DNA of 64,000 bases from Phycisphaerales bacterium (lineage in GTDB: Bacteria; Planctomycetota; Phycisphaerae; WQYP01), in contig WQYP01000001.1 in assembly GCA_009781185.1 (NCBI GenBank), positions 1-64,000 of the forward strand, read 5' to 3'. The notes under the pieces are model-generated. The model searched no databases, had not been told where the DNA came from, and saw nothing but the letters and a program-made list of their open reading frames with translations. The position numbers and the translations under genes are program-made. This document shows positions 1 to 10,111 of this stretch, piece after piece. Numbering within the stretch: the stretch's first letter is position 1; each line of letters begins with the position of its first letter.

Positions 1-498
1 AAGCACCGTATTCAGATCCGAAGCCCCCCCGTTAATCGGATTCTTCCCCGCCTTCATCGGCCCCCCCGAAACAAAAATCGCCGGTACATTCACCCGCGCC
101 ACCGCCATCATCATCCCCGGCACAATCTTGTCACAATTCGGAATGCACACCACCCCATCAAAACAATGCGCACGCAGCATCGTCTCCACGCAATCCGCGA
201 TCAGCTCCCGGCTCGCCAGCGAATACTTCATCCCCGTATGCCCCATCGCTATCCCGTCATCAACCCCAATCGTATTAAACTCAAACGGCACCCCACCAGC
301 CTTACGAATCGCATCCCGAACCTTCTTCCCAACAACATCCAGATGCGCATGCCCCGGAATAATCTGTATAAATGAATTGCAAACCGCGATAAACGGCTTA
401 TCCCAGTCCGCCTCATCCTGAATCACGCCGGTAGCCCGGATCAGCGAACGATGCGGAGCACGGATGACGCCTTTTTTGATCGTGTCAGAAATAGCCAT
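1..498 (-). CDS. ilvD: Dihydroxy-acid dehydratase, N-terminal part (gene runs off the window start)
   Basis: Reverse-strand reading from ATG at 498: [54 protein letters not shown]...[20 protein letters not shown]; typical IlvD motifs. Not in the ORF track because it is open at the edge. Confidence 0.93.
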   Translation of the reverse strand, partial: MAISDTIKKGVIRAPHRSLIRATGVIQDEADWDKPFIAVCNSFIQIIPGHAHLDVVGKKVRDAIRKAGGVPFEFNTIGVDDGIAMGHTGMKYSLASRELIADCVETMLRAHCFDGVVCIPNCDKIVPGMMMAVARVNVPAIFVSGGPMKAGKNPINGGASDLNTVL

Positions 499-659
499 GG
501 AAGGTCCTTGTGCATACGAAAAGCGAAATATCAGAGAGGTTATTGTAGCAGAATTGGCGTGATTCATCTTTCAGCACTGGATCATCCGATAAAATTGAGA
601 TAATCTGGTGCCCTGTTGGTGATTTGCGTCATTGACGCTCTTCTTGATTGGAGTTTTTC

Positions 660-1721
660 ATGCGTACCGATGCGAAAATCGGTTTAGTTGGTTTCCTTGT
701 CGTGGTGATTGCCGTCATTGCCTATTTTTCTCTCAGGTCGTCGAAGCCACACGAATCGGCTCCGTCGCAGAACCCCACGAGCGTTGAGGTGCTGCCCGGC
801 GGGCTGGTGATTTCGCCTCCACCGACGGGCAACTCCGCCGACTCCCCCACTTCTCTGCCCATCGTGCCGGCACCGGCCTATACCCCGGCTCCGTCGCAGA
901 CGCAGGGACCCGTGATCATACCGCCGTCGGCGGATACCGCGTTGACTGTGCCCGGTTCCAGTCCGACAACGGCGCCTGGAGACTCTGGCCGGGTCTCGCT
1001 GGTTTCGCCCAACGCACGTGCCCGTCTGCTTCCTCCGCCAGGCTCTCCGACCACGGAACCGGCGAGGGGGGGGACGGTGGACTATGGCAGGAGCTATCCC
1101 GCGTCGAATGTGCCCGCTTATTCGGGTACCGACAACTCGGATAACCGCCACACAGGTACGGGCTCAGGCCTGAGTAGCAACACCGATAACGGCGACATCC
1201 CCAACGATATTCGCCCCGGCGACAGCCTGCTCGACCACGGCACACCCCCAGGCTCCGGATCCATCGGCAACGCCAATCCCGCCACCTACACCATCCAGAA
1301 CGGCGACACCTTCTCCTCCATCGCCAAAAAATTCAACACCACCGCCAAGGCGATCCAGGAAGTCAATCCGAAAGTCGAACCGACTCGCCTGAAGATCAAG
1401 CAGGTGATCAATCTGCCCGTAGCGAAGACTTCAACCTCCACCGGAACCTCCGCCTCCACCAACGGCACAAACAGCAGCGCCCGCTCGACCGATCGTGGCA
1501 CGCGTTCCATAACCACGACATCAACGACCCGTCCCGCTCGCACCGCCGCGACAGCCGGGACGACCTACACCGTCAAAAAAGGCGATACGCTCCGCAAAAT
1601 CGCCAAGTCCGCCTACGGCGATGAGAACCTCTGGCAGCGGATTTTCCGCGCAAACCGCAGCGAAATCCCCTCAGCAAACGACATCAAACCCGGAATGACA
1701 CTTAAACTGCCACCCAAATAA
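660..1721 (+). CDS. Membrane-anchored LysM-domain protein (two LysM repeats)
   Basis: N-terminal TM segment (IGLVGFLVVVIAVIAYFS), Pro/Thr/Ser-rich linker, LysM motifs YTIQNGDTFSSIAKKFNTT and YTVKKGDTLRKIAKSAYGDENLWQRIF. Confidence 0.85.
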   Translation: MRTDAKIGLVGFLVVVIAVIAYFSLRSSKPHESAPSQNPTSVEVLPGGLVISPPPTGNSADSPTSLPIVPAPAYTPAPSQTQGPVIIPPSADTALTVPGSSPTTAPGDSGRVSLVSPNARARLLPPPGSPTTEPARGGTVDYGRSYPASNVPAYSGTDNSDNRHTGTGSGLSSNTDNGDIPNDIRPGDSLLDHGTPPGSGSIGNANPATYTIQNGDTFSSIAKKFNTTAKAIQEVNPKVEPTRLKIKQVINLPVAKTSTSTGTSASTNGTNSSARSTDRGTRSITTTSTTRPARTAATAGTTYTVKKGDTLRKIAKSAYGDENLWQRIFRANRSEIPSANDIKPGMTLKLPPK

Positions 1722-1879
1722 CCCCATATAGCCCCGGCTTTAGCCGGGATTGGCCCCGGTAGGGGCCGAAGCCTTTAGCCCACGGCAAGCGGCGTCAGCC
1801 GCGCCGCCGTGGGTGACCGTTCCCCCCAAAACGTCGTCGCTCCGGTAGGCGCGAAAGCTCACTCAATCAAGGAATTCCC

Positions 1880-3205
1880 ATGCTCGACTTGAAATTCATT
1901 CGCGAAAATCCCGACCTCGTCAAAACCGGCGGCCTCCAAAAACGCATGCGAAACGCCGCCAGCGACGTCGACCGCCTGCTGCAACTCGACGCCCAGAAAC
2001 GTAGCGTGCAGCAGAAACTCCAGGAACTCCAGGCGGAGCAGAACAAAGCGTCGAAGGAACTCGGCCCGCTGATGGGGCAGATCAAAAAGGAGAAGGACTC
2101 GGCGAAAAAAGCGGAGTTGGAGGCAAAGGCCGAGTCCGCCAAAGCCCGCCCGGCCGCGATCAAAATCGAAATGGCCGCACTGGAAGACGAAATCAAAAAG
2201 CTCGATCCGGAGATGCAGGGCTTGCTGCTCTCGATCGCCGCCCCGCCCGACGCGGACGTCCCCATCGGCAAGGACGACACCGAAAACGTCGAAATCAAAA
2301 AATGGGGCACAGTCCGGCAATTCGATTTTCCAATCAAAGATCACATCACGCTTGGCCGGGAGCTGAACCTGATCGACATCGACCGCGGCGTCAAACTCGC
2401 TGGCACGCGATCCTATTTTCTCTTGGGATACGGCGCCTTGCTGCATCAGGCCGTGTTGCGACTGGCGCAGGACATGATGATCGAACGCGGCTTCGTCCCG
2501 ATGAGCGTACCGGTCCTCGTACGCCACGAGCCGATGGAAGGCACAGGCTATTTCCCCCTCGGCCGCGAACAAGCCTACGCCATGAGCAACGAAGACCCCG
2601 CCGTCTACCTCGTAGGCACAGCGGAAGTTTCGCTCACCGCCTATCACATGAACGAAACCCTGGATGTCAAAAACTTGCCACGTAAATATGTAGCCATGAG
2701 CCCCTGTTTCCGTCGCGAAGCCGGCACCTACGGAAAAGACACCGCCGGCCTGTATCGCATCCACCAGTTCGACAAAGTCGAACAAGTGGTGATCTGCCGG
2801 AATGACGTGGAAGAATCAAAAAAATGGCACCAGGCGATTCTGCAAAATGCGGAAGACGTGCTCCAGAAGCTGAACCTGCCGTACCGTGTAGTCGCCGTCT
2901 GCACCGGCGACCTCGGCCAGGGCCAGGCCGCCAAATTCGACATCGAAACCTGGATGCCCTCACGCAACGCCTACAGCGAAACCCACTCCGCCTCACGTTT
3001 CTACGAGTTCCAGGCCCGCCGCCTGAACCTGCGTTACCGCGACGAGGACGGCAAAATGAAATTCTGCCACACACTCAACAACACCGTCATCGCCAGTCCC
3101 CGCATCCTCATCCCAATCTTAGAGATGTACCAAAACCCCGACGGCAGCGTAACCGTGCCGGAGGCCCTGCGAAAATACATCGGCGTGGAAAAAATCACAA
3201 CGTAG
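1880..3205 (+). CDS. serS: Seryl-tRNA synthetase
   Basis: MLDLKFIRENPDLVKTGGLQKR coiled-coil N-terminus; class II aaRS motifs (SPCFRREAGTYGKDTAGLYRIHQFDKVE; HTLNNTVIASPRILIPILEMYQNPDGSVTVPEALRKYIG). Confidence 0.97.
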   Translation: MLDLKFIRENPDLVKTGGLQKRMRNAASDVDRLLQLDAQKRSVQQKLQELQAEQNKASKELGPLMGQIKKEKDSAKKAELEAKAESAKARPAAIKIEMAALEDEIKKLDPEMQGLLLSIAAPPDADVPIGKDDTENVEIKKWGTVRQFDFPIKDHITLGRELNLIDIDRGVKLAGTRSYFLLGYGALLHQAVLRLAQDMMIERGFVPMSVPVLVRHEPMEGTGYFPLGREQAYAMSNEDPAVYLVGTAEVSLTAYHMNETLDVKNLPRKYVAMSPCFRREAGTYGKDTAGLYRIHQFDKVEQVVICRNDVEESKKWHQAILQNAEDVLQKLNLPYRVVAVCTGDLGQGQAAKFDIETWMPSRNAYSETHSASRFYEFQARRLNLRYRDEDGKMKFCHTLNNTVIASPRILIPILEMYQNPDGSVTVPEALRKYIGVEKITT

Positions 3206-3224
3206 CGCGGATATCCTGCCCGCG

Positions 3225-4514
3225 TTACGGAGCAAACCACTGCTGATTCTGCACCACAATCCACACTATCACCGCCAACGCAATCATCCCCACCAACACC
3301 GCCAACGCGATCTTCACCACGCTATACGGCCTCGTCCCGCATACCTCCCCCGTCCTCGCGTTGACTAAAATGTGGTAGGTCCGATCGCGATAGCGGTACA
3401 CCGCCAGCCACAGCGGCAGCAACAGATGCTTGTATGTGACTCCGACGTATTGTGTTTGCACGCTGCTGATCGACTGGTGATCGCCGCCAATGTCTTTTGT
3501 GATCAGCCGCCGAATTTCCGGTGCCATGAGTTGCTGGGCCTTTTGGAATCCTTCGCCCAGCGAAACGACGTAGCGTTCGGTTTTGAATCCCGCGAGGTAT
3601 CTGCTGTCGAAGGGCTGTAAATCCGCGAGGTCCCACGGTTCGAGTTGGTTCACATGCTTTTCCGGCAGCGATCGCGAGGCGCACACGAGTATGTCGTCGA
3701 AGAAGTGATCCACTTCGCCGGAGACGTAGGTCCAGCGTGTGTGGCGTACCTGCCGCGTGTACGTTTGCCCCTTGGCGCCCCGGTAGGTCTCGGTGGTCCA
3801 GTAATCGTTCCCACGCTGCCCCGTGTAATGCGAGTAGGTCATGGAATCATATGTCCAGAACGGGATATATACGCCGGAGAGTTGTCCGAGGTTCGCGAAT
3901 TGCCGCAGGTCGCCGGGTGCGAACCACCGTGCCCTGATCCACTTATTGAACGCGTCAATCGATTCCTGCCGCGTCACCCGGAACGGCAGGAGCGACTCCG
4001 GGCAGATCATCTCCGCCGCTCTCGTCCGCGGCACGTTTTCCAGATGCGTCGCACAAAATGGACACATCTCGGTCTGCACGTTGTCTTCCAGCAGCACCTT
4101 CGCCCGGCAGCCGGGACACGTCACCTCCGACGATCGGCTCGCAATCGTCCCCTGTGCCATGTTGATTTTCTCAAGCGCCGCCTGGAAATCATGTTCCTCA
4201 ATTCGGCTCTTCGACGGCGCGATCTCCTCGACATGCCCGCAATAAGGACATTTGAGCGCCCGTTCCGCCGGATCAAAATCCAGTCGGGCTCCGCAATTTT
4301 TACACGGGAACTTCCGCCCCTCCTCCGGCAACTCCGTCATCACCGGCGCCTTGACTTCCGGTATTGCTCCCGCCTCCACCTCCGGCGGCTCCGTCGCAGG
4401 CTCCACCGCAACATCCCCCGTCGTCCGCGACTGAGCCTCACGCTGCTGACCCGCCTCCTCCATGGAGACCTGCCCCAGCAACATCTCTTTCGCTAATTCC
4501 CGATTGTCCGGCAT
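3225..4514 (-). CDS. Zinc-ribbon protein with C-terminal TM helix (TFIIB-type zinc finger-like)
   Basis: MPDNRELAKEMLLGQ start; CxxC pairs CKNCGARLDFDP...CPYCGHVEE, CPGCRAK...CPFCATH; C-terminal TM segment. Confidence 0.75.
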   Translation of the reverse strand: MPDNRELAKEMLLGQVSMEEAGQQREAQSRTTGDVAVEPATEPPEVEAGAIPEVKAPVMTELPEEGRKFPCKNCGARLDFDPAERALKCPYCGHVEEIAPSKSRIEEHDFQAALEKINMAQGTIASRSSEVTCPGCRAKVLLEDNVQTEMCPFCATHLENVPRTRAAEMICPESLLPFRVTRQESIDAFNKWIRARWFAPGDLRQFANLGQLSGVYIPFWTYDSMTYSHYTGQRGNDYWTTETYRGAKGQTYTRQVRHTRWTYVSGEVDHFFDDILVCASRSLPEKHVNQLEPWDLADLQPFDSRYLAGFKTERYVVSLGEGFQKAQQLMAPEIRRLITKDIGGDHQSISSVQTQYVGVTYKHLLLPLWLAVYRYRDRTYHILVNARTGEVCGTRPYSVVKIALAVLVGMIALAVIVWIVVQNQQWFAP

Positions 4515-4542
4515 GAAATTATTCTCGACCTCAATAACGTTG

Positions 4543-5649
4543 TCATGCTCCCGGAATCGGCGGCGGCATCGCGGCAAACAAGTTCGCCAACTCCGCCACT
4601 TGACCCGCCGCGATCCAGTTCGCCATTCCCTGCTTCCATACCAGCGTGTCGCGGGTGAGCGTTCCATCCTTCAGTTTCGCCGCCAGTGTGTCGATGTCGA
4701 ACGGCCCCTGCTGTTGGCCTGCTATCGCAACATAATACGAGGCCGCCCCCGGAATCGGCGGCGGCCCCCCCACTCCACCGCTATTCGCCGCTCCCGCCAT
4801 CGCTCCTCGCATCTGATCCGCCATCGCCATCCCCGCCGCGATGCCGCCGCCCAGCCCTGCCATTCCCGACGGATTCTTCGCCGCATCACCGATCGCCTCC
4901 GCCGTGCGATACTGCGTGTACCGCCCCAGATCCCCAATCACCCCCATCTTCGCCCGCTGATCCAGCGCCTGCTCCACCTCCGGCGGCAGCGAAATATTCT
5001 CGATCAAAAACGTCGTCAGCTCCAACCCCAACGCCGCGATATCCGGCCTCATCACCTCCATCGCCCCCTTCGCCACCTTGTCATAATTCCCCGCCAAATC
5101 CAGCACCGCGATTTTCACCTGCCCGATCGCATCGGCAAACCGCGACACCATCACATTCCGCAACTGATTCGAAATCTCAAACGTCTCGAACATCGGATCT
5201 GTAACCACTAGTTGCCGCAGAAACGTCGCCGGCTCTCCCACATGAAACGCATACGTTCCGAACGCCCTTACCCGCACCGGCCCGATCTCCGCGTCCCGCA
5301 TCATGATCGGATTCTGCGTTCCCCATTTCTGATCCGTCCATTGCCGCATCGACAAAAAATAAACCTCCGCCTTGAACGGCGACTCGAAGCCGTACTTCCA
5401 CCCCTTCAAATTCGCCAGAATCGGCAAGTTCTGCGTCGTGAGCGTATACGTCCCCGGCGAAAACACATCCGCCAATTTCCCTTCATTGACAAACAACGCC
5501 TTTTGCCCTTCCCGCACCACCAGCTTCGCGCCCATTTTGATTTCGTTATTCCGCCGCGGAAACCGATACGCCAGGATGTCATTTTGCGCCGGCTCGTTCC
5601 ACTCGATGATATCAATGAACTGTCCGCGAATAGCATCAAAAATCGACAT
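4543..5649 (-). CDS. SPFH/Band-7 domain protein with C-terminal GYF_2-like domain (YdjI/virion-core-like)
   Basis: MSIFDAIRGQFIDIIEWNEPAQNDILAYRFPRRNNEIKMGAKLVVREGQKALFVNEGKLADVFSPGTYTLTTQNLP; C-terminal YYVAIAGQQQGPFDIDTLAAKLKDGTLTRDTLVWKQGMANWIAAGQV. Confidence 0.85.
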   Translation of the reverse strand: MSIFDAIRGQFIDIIEWNEPAQNDILAYRFPRRNNEIKMGAKLVVREGQKALFVNEGKLADVFSPGTYTLTTQNLPILANLKGWKYGFESPFKAEVYFLSMRQWTDQKWGTQNPIMMRDAEIGPVRVRAFGTYAFHVGEPATFLRQLVVTDPMFETFEISNQLRNVMVSRFADAIGQVKIAVLDLAGNYDKVAKGAMEVMRPDIAALGLELTTFLIENISLPPEVEQALDQRAKMGVIGDLGRYTQYRTAEAIGDAAKNPSGMAGLGGGIAAGMAMADQMRGAMAGAANSGGVGGPPPIPGAASYYVAIAGQQQGPFDIDTLAAKLKDGTLTRDTLVWKQGMANWIAAGQVAELANLFAAMPPPIPGA

Positions 5650-5750
5650 GAGTTACTCCTTCCAACGTAAGTTTTTTCGTGTAATGGTATCATACGACGA
5701 GAAATATCCCACGTACACGGGCGTTCATTGCTTATAAAGGAGACCTGACA

Positions 5751-7124
5751 ATGGCATCGCACACGCCTTTGGCAATGTTGATCGCAACTTGGGCAATCAC
5801 CGCAACAACCCCTCTGTGGGCCGCGGACACGCCGGATGCATCTGCCGCCAAACCCCCGCTCACCTACGACGCCGTCTCCGACACCAAATATTATCCCAAG
5901 CCCGCCCTCCCCCAACTGGGTCCCGCCGGCACGATCATCAAGGACCCCACCTTCGGCTGTCCCGTGCTTCGCGTCACCGACGAAAAAACCGACAACAGCG
6001 ACTCTCTCGTTACCCCCGCCGGCTCGGAACAAAACCCATGGAACACCGACTCCACGCTATTTTGCGTCATGTCCGCCGGCCAACGGAACATCCCCTTCCG
6101 CTTCGATCCCAAAACGATGACCGCTACGCGGATCAAGGATTTGCCCTATGTCCCCGGCATCATGGGCGTCGCCCCTTTCAGCTATCACGACAAGGACATT
6201 TGCTGGGGCAAAATCGCCGGCCGCAACGCAATCGTCCAATACAACTTCTCCACCGGCAAAAGCGAAGAGATCCTCGACGTCGCCAAGATCACCGGCCTGG
6301 AAGTCAAAGGCATGCACGCCTTCACGATCAGCGCCAACGACATGCTCTGCCTGACCTTTGGCAGCGAATCGCAGGACAAAGACCCCTACTGCCTCGTCTA
6401 CGATCCAAAGACGCAAACCCATCACCTATACGACACCAAAGCCGGCAAGATCGACGGCAAAGACGTCCCCGGCCTGGGCTTCCTCCAGCACAGCTCGCAC
6501 ATCAATCCCAGCGGCCGCTACGTCGAGCTCTTTGCGGGCGGTGGTGGGGGGGCGCAACGTGGCGTGGTGTTCTGGGATATCGAAAAGGGCGCCGTGTACG
6601 ACATGAAGAACAAAGCTTCCGGGCACATGGTTCAGGGCTACGGCGAAGTGATCAATCAGGCGGACACATGGTATCGTCGTGAGATCAGCGCCCAGGGCGT
6701 CACCAGGCCGGAGCCCCTCACGACGCATCCGCCGGGCGAAAGGTACTTCGCCTATGACGGCCACATTTCCTGGAACAACACCCGCCCCGACTTGAAGCCG
6801 CCGGTAGTCCTGAGCACGTACCACATCGAAGAACGTGGCGACCCGAAAATGGCTTGGGGCGATGAAATCCTGGCCATCGCAACCGACGGCTCCCAAAAAG
6901 TCTGGCGTTTCTGCCACCACCGAAGCATTTATCATGCCCCTGCAAAACCCGGCGAAAAACCAACAAGACCCACAAATTTCTGGGACTGCCCACGCGGCAA
7001 CGTCTCGCAGGATGGCCTGTTCTACATGTTCACCAGCAACTGGCAGGAATCGCTTGGCAAAGACAGCAGAGATCGTTTCCGAACGGATGTATTCATCGTG
7101 AAGTTAGAACAGAAAAAAGATTAA
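5751..7124 (+). CDS. Secreted protein, probable beta-propeller (TolB/oligogalacturonate-lyase-like)
   Basis: Signal peptide; repeated blade-like segments; HISWNNTRPDLKPPVVLSTY. Confidence 0.5.
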   Translation: MASHTPLAMLIATWAITATTPLWAADTPDASAAKPPLTYDAVSDTKYYPKPALPQLGPAGTIIKDPTFGCPVLRVTDEKTDNSDSLVTPAGSEQNPWNTDSTLFCVMSAGQRNIPFRFDPKTMTATRIKDLPYVPGIMGVAPFSYHDKDICWGKIAGRNAIVQYNFSTGKSEEILDVAKITGLEVKGMHAFTISANDMLCLTFGSESQDKDPYCLVYDPKTQTHHLYDTKAGKIDGKDVPGLGFLQHSSHINPSGRYVELFAGGGGGAQRGVVFWDIEKGAVYDMKNKASGHMVQGYGEVINQADTWYRREISAQGVTRPEPLTTHPPGERYFAYDGHISWNNTRPDLKPPVVLSTYHIEERGDPKMAWGDEILAIATDGSQKVWRFCHHRSIYHAPAKPGEKPTRPTNFWDCPRGNVSQDGLFYMFTSNWQESLGKDSRDRFRTDVFIVKLEQKKD

Positions 7125-7136
7125 CGGCCAATCCCT

Positions 7137-7297
7137 GCGTAAAATTCGTAAGATCCGTTCAATTCGTAAAATCCGTGGTAGGGTTCATGGTGTCCGAAAA
7201 GTTTAGCCGCGAGCCGACAGGCGAGCGCTCGGATGCCCTGTGATGTCATATCCTTCCACGAATTTTACGAATTGAACGGATTTTACGAATTTTACGC
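7137..7297. repeat. 42-bp inverted repeat pair (7137-7178 / 7256-7297) in a 3' intergenic region
   Basis: GCGTAAAATTCGTAAgATCCGTTCAATTCGTAAAATcCGTGG against the reverse complement of 7256-7297: two mismatches; related copy at about 21488-21520. Confidence 0.85.
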
Positions 7298-7434
7298 GAT
7301 GGAAAAGCTTTGCCCGAAAAAAGTTCTCCGCGCATCACGGTTGACCCGCGTACAAGCCTTAGTAAGATGTTCCTCATGGTGAACCCCGCGTTGCGAGCCG
7401 CCCCGGCCCAAACGCCTATCCGCAAGGAGTCTGC

Positions 7435-8544
7435 ATGTTTTCTCTGCGTCGATCACTGACCGCTACCCTGTTCCTGACGATCCTCTTGGCGGCAATGGGG
7501 GGCTGCAGTCCCGCGCCGGCGCCTGCCCGCACGCATGCCGAGATTGTCCTGGAAGCCGGGAAAGCCGGTCTCAAGGAAATCTGGCATCGCCGGTTGCCGC
7601 TCCTTGGCGGCGAAAAGTGGATCAACGTTTGGCGCGTCGGCGATTCTATCTACGCCACCACCACTAGCGCTCGCCTCATTCGCCTCAATGCCATCTCAGG
7701 CGCCTTGGCCTGGGATGTCGAACTGGGGAACCCCGAATATCCGATCTTCCGCCCCGCCGACGTGCCCAACAGCGATTACCTGCTCGTGGTCAACAAGGGT
7801 CGAGGATTTCTGCTCCACAAAAAAACCGGCGACATTCTGATGCAGAGCCACCTCTCCTTCGCCGCAAGCACCGATCCCACCATCGTCGGCAATTGCTTCC
7901 TCCTCGGCGGCGTCGAAAGCTTCCGCTCCGCCTACCTGGACTTCAAAGGCACTAGCTGGAACGTCACCGCCCCCGGCCACGCCTTCACCGTACGTCCCAC
8001 CCTGGAAGGCGACTCCATTAGCTTCTCCACCGACACCGGACGGCTCTGGCGGGTCAACGCCAGCGACGGCAAGTGGATCTGGAGAGATCGTTCCACTGGA
8101 CCTGACTCTCACGTCGTCGGCGGACTCGCCTCCGATGCTCGCGCCGTCTACGTCCCCTGCCTCGACGGAAAAGTCTTTGCCTTTGACATGAACAACGGCT
8201 CGAATCTCTGGTACACCTTGCTCGAAGGACGACTCGATCAAAATCTTACCTGCACACGTTCCGATCTCCTGGTCCCGGCCAGCGGCAAAGGACTCTATAA
8301 CCTCAACACCTCCCGCGGCGACATCCGGTGGTTCGTCCCAGACGCCACCACTGTCGGCACGATCATCCGCGGCAGCGTCTGGGTCAGCGATTCCGAAGGA
8401 AACCTCAAAGCCATTTCCCTCGACACCGGCGACATCCTCGCCACCGCTAACGTCGGCGGAAAGATCGTCAACAACACCGTCGATCAACTCGTGATCACCA
8501 TCACCCACAGCGGCGAACTGACCGTCTACTCCGTCGGCAAATAA
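7435..8544 (+). CDS. PQQ-like beta-propeller lipoprotein (BamB-like repeats)
   Basis: Lipobox LLAAMGGCSP; repeated blades (RLIRLNAISGALAWDVELG, VFAFDMNNGSNLWYTLLEG, LKAISLDTGDILATANVGG). Confidence 0.75.
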   Translation: MFSLRRSLTATLFLTILLAAMGGCSPAPAPARTHAEIVLEAGKAGLKEIWHRRLPLLGGEKWINVWRVGDSIYATTTSARLIRLNAISGALAWDVELGNPEYPIFRPADVPNSDYLLVVNKGRGFLLHKKTGDILMQSHLSFAASTDPTIVGNCFLLGGVESFRSAYLDFKGTSWNVTAPGHAFTVRPTLEGDSISFSTDTGRLWRVNASDGKWIWRDRSTGPDSHVVGGLASDARAVYVPCLDGKVFAFDMNNGSNLWYTLLEGRLDQNLTCTRSDLLVPASGKGLYNLNTSRGDIRWFVPDATTVGTIIRGSVWVSDSEGNLKAISLDTGDILATANVGGKIVNNTVDQLVITITHSGELTVYSVGK

Positions 8545-8624
8545 GTAAGCCCTTCTCCGCAAAAGTTTAGCCGTTGATCGAAGATCAACGCTCGTCTGCC
8601 TTGGGCGCGATATGGAGTGGGAGC

Positions 8625-9311
8625 TTACTTCTCCCCATTGCCAACGATCCGTTGCAGCGCCGGGATAGCCTCTTTCGGATTAGCCCCCCCGGGACTCGAT
8701 GGCGTGCAGTACGACACGTTTCCATTCACATCCACAATCACCAATCGCGCCGGCCAGCCGCGGTAGGTTTTCTCCGTGCTCCCCTGCATGTCATCAATGA
8801 GCACCGGAATGGACAGTTTGAGCTCTCGGACGCAGTTCGTAGCCGCGATCACACGATCCTCAACCGTTTTCGCCGCCGCCACCTGCGGCCCCCCTCGATT
8901 CGGATCCGCCCCCTTGTTTCTGCGAGCGTTTTCGACAGGATGTGCTTCACGCACATAGACCAGAAAGAACTGAGCCTTCTCTTTGTAATCGTTGTAAAGC
9001 TTTTCCAAGCCGCCGGCCTGGCTGCGGAATGGTGGTCACGTATAAGAAGAGAAAATCAGCACGACAGGCTTTTTGCCCTTGAAGGAAGCAAGTCGAACCT
9101 TAGCCTCTCCAACCTTCCCCACCACCTTCCCATCCGCCCTCTCTTCAATCGTCAGCGGAGCCAGCTCAAAATCAGGAGCCGCCTGCCCAACAGCAATCGC
9201 ACCGGCGGGAGCCACCACCGACCGCGTAGCGGGTCGCGTAGCAGCATCAGCACCCCAAAAAAGGCCCACCAGCACCATCCCAACGAAAAATTTAACGGTG
9301 CATTGCAACAT
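8625..9311 (-). CDS. Candidate selenoprotein: iodothyronine-deiodinase-like/thioredoxin-fold protein with in-frame UGA (9036-9038) read as Sec
   Basis: ORFs 9036..9389 and 8625..9008 are in the same frame, split only by one TGA: ...KPVVLIFSSYT-(TGA)-PPFRSQAGGLEKLYNDYKEKAQFFLVYVREAHPVENARRNK. Deiodinases carry ...FGS.TUPPF...F.LVYI.EAHP at this place. SECIS-like stem-loop just downstream (9003-9029). Signal peptide MLQCTVKFFVGMVLVGLFWGADA. Confidence 0.85.
9003..9029 (-). promoter_or_regulatory. Putative bacterial SECIS hairpin
   Basis: RNA after UGA: CCACCA-UUCC-GC-AGCC-[AGGCCGGC]-GGCU-U-GGAA; upper stem AGCC/GGCU, lower stem UUCC/GGAA, loop begins 17 nt after the UGA with G as second loop base. 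Confidence 0.6.
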
Positions 9312-9363
9312 CAAGCACCCCGCAAGACATGAAACCTTCTGGCTTCTTCTACTTTGAGTTATT

Positions 9364-9433
9364 GGAGAGGAGGGGAATCGAACCCCCATCTACGCATTGC
9401 GAACGCGTCGTTCTCCCATTGAACTACCTCCCC
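9364..9433 (-). tRNA. tRNA-Ala(CGC)
   Basis: Cloverleaf by eye: GGGGAGG/CCTCTCC acceptor with G3:U70, D-stem GTTC/GAAC, anticodon loop TTCGCAA, T-arm GGGGG-TTCGATT-CCCCT. Confidence 0.88.
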
Positions 9434-10111
9434 TTTTTGGGGTTCTTGTAAGTTCTTTATTTTTAAGCATTTACATTATATCTTTTTATCTCCATAACAA
9501 TAGGACCATAACAACGAGGTGTGGTCACAACTCAAGTGTAGCGTAGAATTACTTTATTCGATTTTCAATGGTCGCGATACTAGCAAAAGGAAACCGTGAT
9601 GACAAGTCTCTTTTCTTCTATTCAAAATTCCGGGTCTGCCCACTTTTCTGTCGTGCCCTTGGTACCGCGACCGTCTCGCAATGCTGGTTGAAAAACACGG
9701 AGTGATCCGTGTGGTTGTGTTTTTGCACAGTGTTTTCAACCGTCCTTTTCGTTCGCAACTTCGTATCTTACGTCCGAAAACCGCGCGCGATAGGCTCGCG
9801 ATGCGCGCGATTCGAACGCCCTTCGAAAACCGCTCGAAACCCCTTATTTTGCAGTCTATGGACCGGCGCGACCAATCGCGTGCAGTCCAGATTCGTCGGC
9901 TCGCCACCCCTCAAATTCGCCGCGTCGTTCAATCTGCACTGATTTGCTTGGTTTCCTTCAAAATCTCCGTGTTTTCCGTCCTGTCCGTCCCGCCTAATCT
10001 CGCCCTGTTCCGTCCGATCCCGCCTTGCGCTTTACATTGATTCGAGTTTCGAGTTTCGATTTTTTTCCGATTTCTATATGATGGCTTAAAAGTTTAGGCG
10101 ATTGTGATGAG

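Noticed and set aside
8625-9389. Frameshift or pseudogene explanation for the split deiodinase-like gene
   Set aside because: Both halves share one frame and the stop is exactly at the Sec position of the family, with a hairpin after it; a random nonsense mutation is a poorer explanation, though sequencing error is not excluded.
9554-10040. Several ORFs between tRNA-Ala and ino1 (both strands)
   Set aside because: Arg/Ser-rich or frame-overlapping translations, no recognisable motif or RBS; treated as intergenic.
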